The notes under the pieces were generated by a model. The model worked only from the letters and a program-made list of their open reading frames with translations. It was not told the DNA's origin and did no database searches. From contig WRMX01000112.1 of the NCBI GenBank assembly GCA_009776905.1, positions 327 through 9,802 on the forward strand: a DNA stretch of 9,476 nucleotides. Direction: 5' to 3'. The position numbers were made by a program, and so were the translations under genes. Positions 6,820 through 9,476 of the stretch are shown piece by piece (within the stretch, counting starts at the first letter, position 1; every line of letters begins with the position of its first letter). This stretch comes from Oscillospiraceae bacterium (GTDB lineage Bacteria; Bacillota; Clostridia; Oscillospirales; Oscillospiraceae).

Positions 6820-8111
6820 GAGTCACCGTCGTCGGAGCAGGGCTGGCAGGCTGTGAGGCCGCATGGCAGATCGCGGAGGCGGGGATACCCGTATCCTTGA
6901 TCGAGATGCGCCCGTCCAAAATGACACCCGCGCACGTCACGGCGGGCTTCGCGGAGCTCGTTTGCTCCAATTCGTTCAGGAGCGACGAACTCGCAAACGC
7001 GGTAGGCCTGCTCAAAAAGGAGATGCGCATGCTCGGCAGCCTCGTAATGTCGTGCGCCGACGCGACCCGCGTGCAGGCGGGAGGGGCTCTCGCCGTGGAC
7101 AGGGACAGATTCTCCGCGTTGGTGACGAACTCCGTCATGAACCATCCGCATATAACCGTCGAACGGCGCGAAGTGACGGGCATCCCAGATGGTCCTGTGA
7201 TATTCGCCACAGGCCCGCTCACGTCGGACGCGCTGTCCGAAAGGCTCACGGCGCTGCTTGGGGCAGGGGACATGCTCAGTTTTTTCGATTCCGCCGCGCC
7301 GATAGTGACATATGACAGTGTAGGTATTGAGGAAGCATATTTTGCCTCACGTTATGATAAGGGGCAAAACGACTATATAAATTGCCCGATGAACCGCGAT
7401 GAATATATTGCTTTCCATAACGAATTAATAAACGCGAAAACCGCCGATGTACACGGGTTTGAAGCGAACCTCGTGTTTGAAGGCTGCGTGCCCATAGAGG
7501 TCATGGCGGGGCGCGGGATAGACACCATGCGCTACGGCCCGCTGAAGCCGGTCGGCCTCCCCGACCCCATTACGGGCAAGGAGCACTATGCCGTCGTCCA
7601 GCTCCGCAGGGACAATATCGAAGGGACTCTATATAATCTTGTCGGGTTCCAGACCCATTTGACGTTTGCGGAGCAAAAGCGCGTTTTCTCGATGATTCCG
7701 GCGCTGAAAGATGCCGAGTTCGTCAGATACGGAGTCATGCACCGCAACACTTATCTCGATTCGCCGAAGCTGCTCGATAGGTATTACCGCTTGAAAAGCG
7801 ACCAGCGGATACGCTTCGCGGGGCAGATTACGGGCGTGGAAGGCTATGTCGAATCGGCGGCATCGGGGCTGCTGGCAGGAATCGAGACGGCGCGCGAGCT
7901 GCGCATGCTGCCCGCGGCTGATTTCTCCGATGAGACCGCGATCGGGGCGCTGGCTTTATACGTTTCCGGCGGCTCGGTCGCTGATTTTCAACCGATGAAC
8001 GTTAATTTCGGGATAATCAAGCCGCTTGCATCGAGAGTGAAGGGCAAGCGAAACAAGAATCTGGCTATATCGGAGCGGTCCCTCGAGCATATTAGGCGAT
8101 ACGCCAAATGA
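6816..8111 (+). CDS. trmFO: Methylenetetrahydrofolate--tRNA (uracil-5-)-methyltransferase TrmFO
   Basis: Makes 5-methyluridine at position 54 of the tRNA T-loop, taking the carbon from methylenetetrahydrofolate and reducing it with FADH2; it is the folate-dependent counterpart of SAM-dependent TrmA. The N-terminus is a dinucleotide-binding fold for FAD, VVGAGLAGCEAA, with G7, G9 and G12. Further family signatures are SLIEMRPSKMTPAH, ELVCSNSFRS with C50, VFEGCVPIEVMAGRG with C224, MRYGPLKPVGL, LYNLVGFQTHLTF, and near the end RFAGQITGVEGYVESAASGL. C50 and C224 correspond by position and context to the cysteines studied in B. subtilis TrmFO (C53 and C226, the latter implicated in catalysis). At 431 residues the length is typical. 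The ATG overlaps the topA stop as ATGA, implying translational coupling. TrmFO is distinguished from the related MnmG by its shorter length and these motifs. Confidence 0.97.
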   Translation: MRVTVVGAGLAGCEAAWQIAEAGIPVSLIEMRPSKMTPAHVTAGFAELVCSNSFRSDELANAVGLLKKEMRMLGSLVMSCADATRVQAGGALAVDRDRFSALVTNSVMNHPHITVERREVTGIPDGPVIFATGPLTSDALSERLTALLGAGDMLSFFDSAAPIVTYDSVGIEEAYFASRYDKGQNDYINCPMNRDEYIAFHNELINAKTADVHGFEANLVFEGCVPIEVMAGRGIDTMRYGPLKPVGLPDPITGKEHYAVVQLRRDNIEGTLYNLVGFQTHLTFAEQKRVFSMIPALKDAEFVRYGVMHRNTYLDSPKLLDRYYRLKSDQRIRFAGQITGVEGYVESAASGLLAGIETARELRMLPAADFSDETAIGALALYVSGGSVADFQPMNVNFGIIKPLASRVKGKRNKNLAISERSLEHIRRYAK

Positions 8112-8136
8112 CGTGAGGTGCTTGCGACGTGGGGTC

Positions 8137-8181
8137 GATGATGGTTCCGCGCCGCAACTAAGGAGCGATGGCCGCATCATC
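8137..8181. other. Inverted repeat in the trmFO-plsX gap
   Basis: GATGATG (8137-8143) is complementary to CATCATC (8175-8181), enclosing 31 bases with little further pairing. It lies in the 126-base gap between trmFO and plsX, where I found no clear -35/-10 pair, T-tract or small gene. It may be chance. Confidence 0.25.
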
Positions 8182-8220
8182 TCGCTTTGAGGTTTGATAG
8201 CAGCAATTCATCGTAGCCGA

Positions 8221-8225
8221 AAGGA
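8221..8225 (+). promoter_or_regulatory. Ribosome binding site deciding the plsX start
   Basis: AAGGA ends directly against an ATG at 8226, too close to serve it, but lies 12 bases before the ATG at 8238. The second ATG also gives the conserved family N-terminus (MKIIVDAMGGDNAP), so it is taken as the start. Confidence 0.6.
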
Positions 8226-8237
8226 ATGACCATTTCT

Positions 8238-9263
8238 ATGAAAATAATCGTTGACGCGATGGGCGGCGACAACGCCCCCGATGAGATAATAAAAGGCGCG
8301 ATGGACGCCGTGTCCGAAATCAGCACTGAGATCATATTATGCGGAATCGGCGAAGAAATCCTCCGCGTCTTCGAGCGCATGGGGCATAGCGACATCCCTC
8401 GCGGCATCGAAATCGTCAACGCTTCGGAGGTCATCACGATGGAAGATGACCCATCCACGGCGATCAGAACAAAGAAAGATTCATCCATGACCGTCGGCTT
8501 GACGCTTTTGCGCGACGGCATGGGCGACGCTTTTGTGTCGGCAGGCAGCACGGGTGCTCTGCTCTCCGGAGCCACGCTTATAGTTAAACGGATCCGCGGC
8601 ATCAGGCGCGCCGCTCTCGTCCCGTTTTTACCGAATTCCGGACGCGGGTTCTATCTCATCGATTGCGGGGCGAATGCCGAATGCACGCCGGAGTATCTGC
8701 TGCAATTCGCGTTCATGGGGTCATATTATGCCGAATCCTCGATGGGAATTGAAGCGCCGCGTGTCGGGCTGCTGAATAATGGCGCCGAGGCGACGAAAGG
8801 CACGCAGTTGCAGCTTGATGCTTACGCGCTCATAGATAAGGCGAGCCGCGACGGGTATTTGAACTTCATCGGAAACGTTGAAGCAAAGGAAGCAGTTATG
8901 GGCGCATGCGATGTGCTCGTTTGCGATGGGTTCACGGGCAATGTCTTTTTGAAGTCGCTAGAGGGCATGGCCTCGCTCCTCATGTCGGAGCTGAAGGGCA
9001 TTTACGGGTCGAGCCTGCTGACCAAGCTGTCGGCGTTGATGATTAAGAAGCGCATCATGGAGCTGCGCGCAAGGATGAATCCGGACACGATCGGCGGGAC
9101 GATCATGCTGGGCATCTCAAAGCCCGTGATCAAGGCTCATGGGTCATCCAAGGCTGCGGCCATCAAGGGCGCGATCCGCCAGGCCGCCGCCGCAGTGGAA
9201 GCCGACCCGGCTCCGCGCCTCCAAGCGAACATAGAGCATATGAAGATCGATTCCGCGGAATGA
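8238..9263 (+). CDS. plsX: Phosphate acyltransferase PlsX
   Basis: Converts acyl-ACP and inorganic phosphate to acyl-phosphate, the donor used by PlsY for the first acylation of glycerol-3-phosphate; it is a peripheral membrane enzyme linking fatty-acid and phospholipid synthesis. The 341-residue protein opens with the hallmark DAMGGDNAP (residues 6-14). It continues with family segments DPSTAIRTKKDSSM, DAFVSAGSTGALLSGA, RAALVPFLPN, LIDCGANAECTP, LLNNGAEATKGTQ, FIGNVEAKEA, CDGFTGNVFLKSLEG and HGSSKAAAIKGAI, covering the whole family length. An ATG at 8226 would add four residues but has no usable ribosome site. In many Bacillota plsX lies with fab, acpP or rnc genes; here its upstream neighbour is trmFO and what follows is outside the window. 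It may have its own promoter in the preceding gap, though I could not identify one. Confidence 0.96.
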   Translation: MKIIVDAMGGDNAPDEIIKGAMDAVSEISTEIILCGIGEEILRVFERMGHSDIPRGIEIVNASEVITMEDDPSTAIRTKKDSSMTVGLTLLRDGMGDAFVSAGSTGALLSGATLIVKRIRGIRRAALVPFLPNSGRGFYLIDCGANAECTPEYLLQFAFMGSYYAESSMGIEAPRVGLLNNGAEATKGTQLQLDAYALIDKASRDGYLNFIGNVEAKEAVMGACDVLVCDGFTGNVFLKSLEGMASLLMSELKGIYGSSLLTKLSALMIKKRIMELRARMNPDTIGGTIMLGISKPVIKAHGSSKAAAIKGAIRQAAAAVEADPAPRLQANIEHMKIDSAE

Positions 9264-9313
9264 AACGCACCCTAAATAATGTTCACGCCCTTGCGCTCGG
9301 CAGACGTTTATTT

Positions 9314-9350
9314 TGCTTCATTTGTGCTCAAATGAGGCATCCTTGCCTCA
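9314..9350. other. Two mutually exclusive hairpins downstream of plsX
   Basis: Hairpin A pairs TGCTTCATTTG (9314-9324) with CAAATGAGGCA (9329-9339): eleven pairs including one G-T, with a four-base loop TGCT. Hairpin B pairs TGAGGCA (9333-9339) with TGCCTCA (9344-9350): seven perfect pairs and loop TCCT. They share 9333-9339, so only one can form at a time. Neither is followed by a run of T. The pairing is direct observation; a switching role is only a possibility. Confidence 0.6.
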
Positions 9351-9382
9351 GTTTCGCACCGCTCCGCATCCTTGCATGGGGC

Positions 9383-9410
9383 CCCCGAAAAGCCGCATGG
9401 CTTTTTGGGG
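9383..9410. terminator. Strong stem-loop, candidate bidirectional terminator after plsX
   Basis: CCCCGAAAAGCC (9383-9394) pairs with GGCTTTTTGGGG (9399-9410): twelve base pairs with one G-T and a four-base loop GCAT. The inner AAAAGCC/GGCTTTTT part resembles a bidirectional Rho-independent terminator, but the T run is only five long and is paired to outer G/C arms instead of being single-stranded. It starts 119 bases after the plsX stop, where a transcript end would be sensible. It may instead be part of an interspersed palindromic repeat. Confidence 0.45.
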
Positions 9411-9476
9411 AGAGGAAGAGCGACGTAGTGAGTGAGCTTTTGCACTTGTGCGGAAGCGAATGATACGTAGTCCGCG

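Larger units (their letters stand above)
9264..9476. other. Non-coding stretch after plsX, rich in short repeats
   Basis: No credible gene was found. Besides the hairpins described, GCATCCTTGC occurs twice (9337-9346, 9366-9375), ACGTAG twice (9423-9428, 9465-9470), GCACTTGTGC is a small palindrome (9442-9451), and GCGGA (9450-9454) faces TCCGC (9471-9475) at the window edge. Such density is typical of an interspersed palindromic element or a structured intergenic RNA; the element may continue beyond the window. Confidence 0.4.

Noticed and set aside
6425..7273. Long minus-strand frames opposite the end of topA and start of trmFO
   Set aside because: They exist because the Lys/Ala/Ser repeat and GC-rich codons leave the opposite frames open; the products are repetitive (ADFFVDADFFV or PISSWTPISS patterns) with no family resemblance.
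8112..8237. Promoter for plsX
   Set aside because: TTGAGG- and TTTGATAGC-like words occur but do not form a properly spaced -35/-10 pair, so no promoter is called.
9260..9463. 67-codon open frame overlapping the plsX stop as ATGA
   Set aside because: Despite the ATGA overlap, it runs through all three hairpins and the direct repeats, has no recognisable domain, and its composition looks like translated repeat DNA.

Overview
The window reads as ordinary housekeeping DNA from a bacterium, with all seven supported genes on the + strand and tightly spaced. The GreA sequence (KMSEKRL at the N-terminus, then EARSFGDLTENSEYDEAK), the greA-lysS adjacency and the dprA-topA-trmFO series all point to Bacillota, most likely a fairly GC-rich member of Clostridia. 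This placement is inference from gene order and remembered family sequences; no search was run.

Layout. Positions 1-2757 hold greA (its first codons lie left of the window), lysS and a SpoU/TrmH-type RNA 2'-O-methyltransferase, separated by at most 19 bases and probably co-transcribed. A 163-base gap (2758-2920) follows, holding short inverted repeats and three perfect copies of a 14-bp unit. Then come dprA (2921-4327), topA (4348-6819) and trmFO (6816-8111); topA and trmFO share an ATGA overlap. A 126-base gap precedes plsX (8238-9263). The last 213 bases hold no convincing gene but carry three clear hairpins, two of them mutually exclusive.

How the genes fit together. GreA (transcript cleavage), LysRS (tRNA-Lys charging), the 2'-O-methyltransferase and TrmFO (m5U54 of tRNA) serve transcription and translation. 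DprA and TopA act on DNA: ssDNA/RecA handling during uptake or recombination, and relaxation of negative supercoils. PlsX makes acyl-phosphate for phospholipid synthesis. This is a growth-linked core cluster rather than a dedicated system.

What stands out is repeat expansion inside core genes. DprA carries a Gly-rich linker of about 66 residues, made of 18-bp and 36-bp tandem units, between its Rossmann and winged-helix domains. TopA ends in eleven 18-bp units encoding (T/P)KK(S/E)(A/G)(A/S), a histone H1-like basic tail, and has a further 18-bp duplication internally. I saw no CRISPR array, transposase, phage gene, tRNA, rRNA or defence system. I do not think the window holds a previously undescribed system; the repeat-bearing tails and the structured non-coding stretches are the parts most worth checking.
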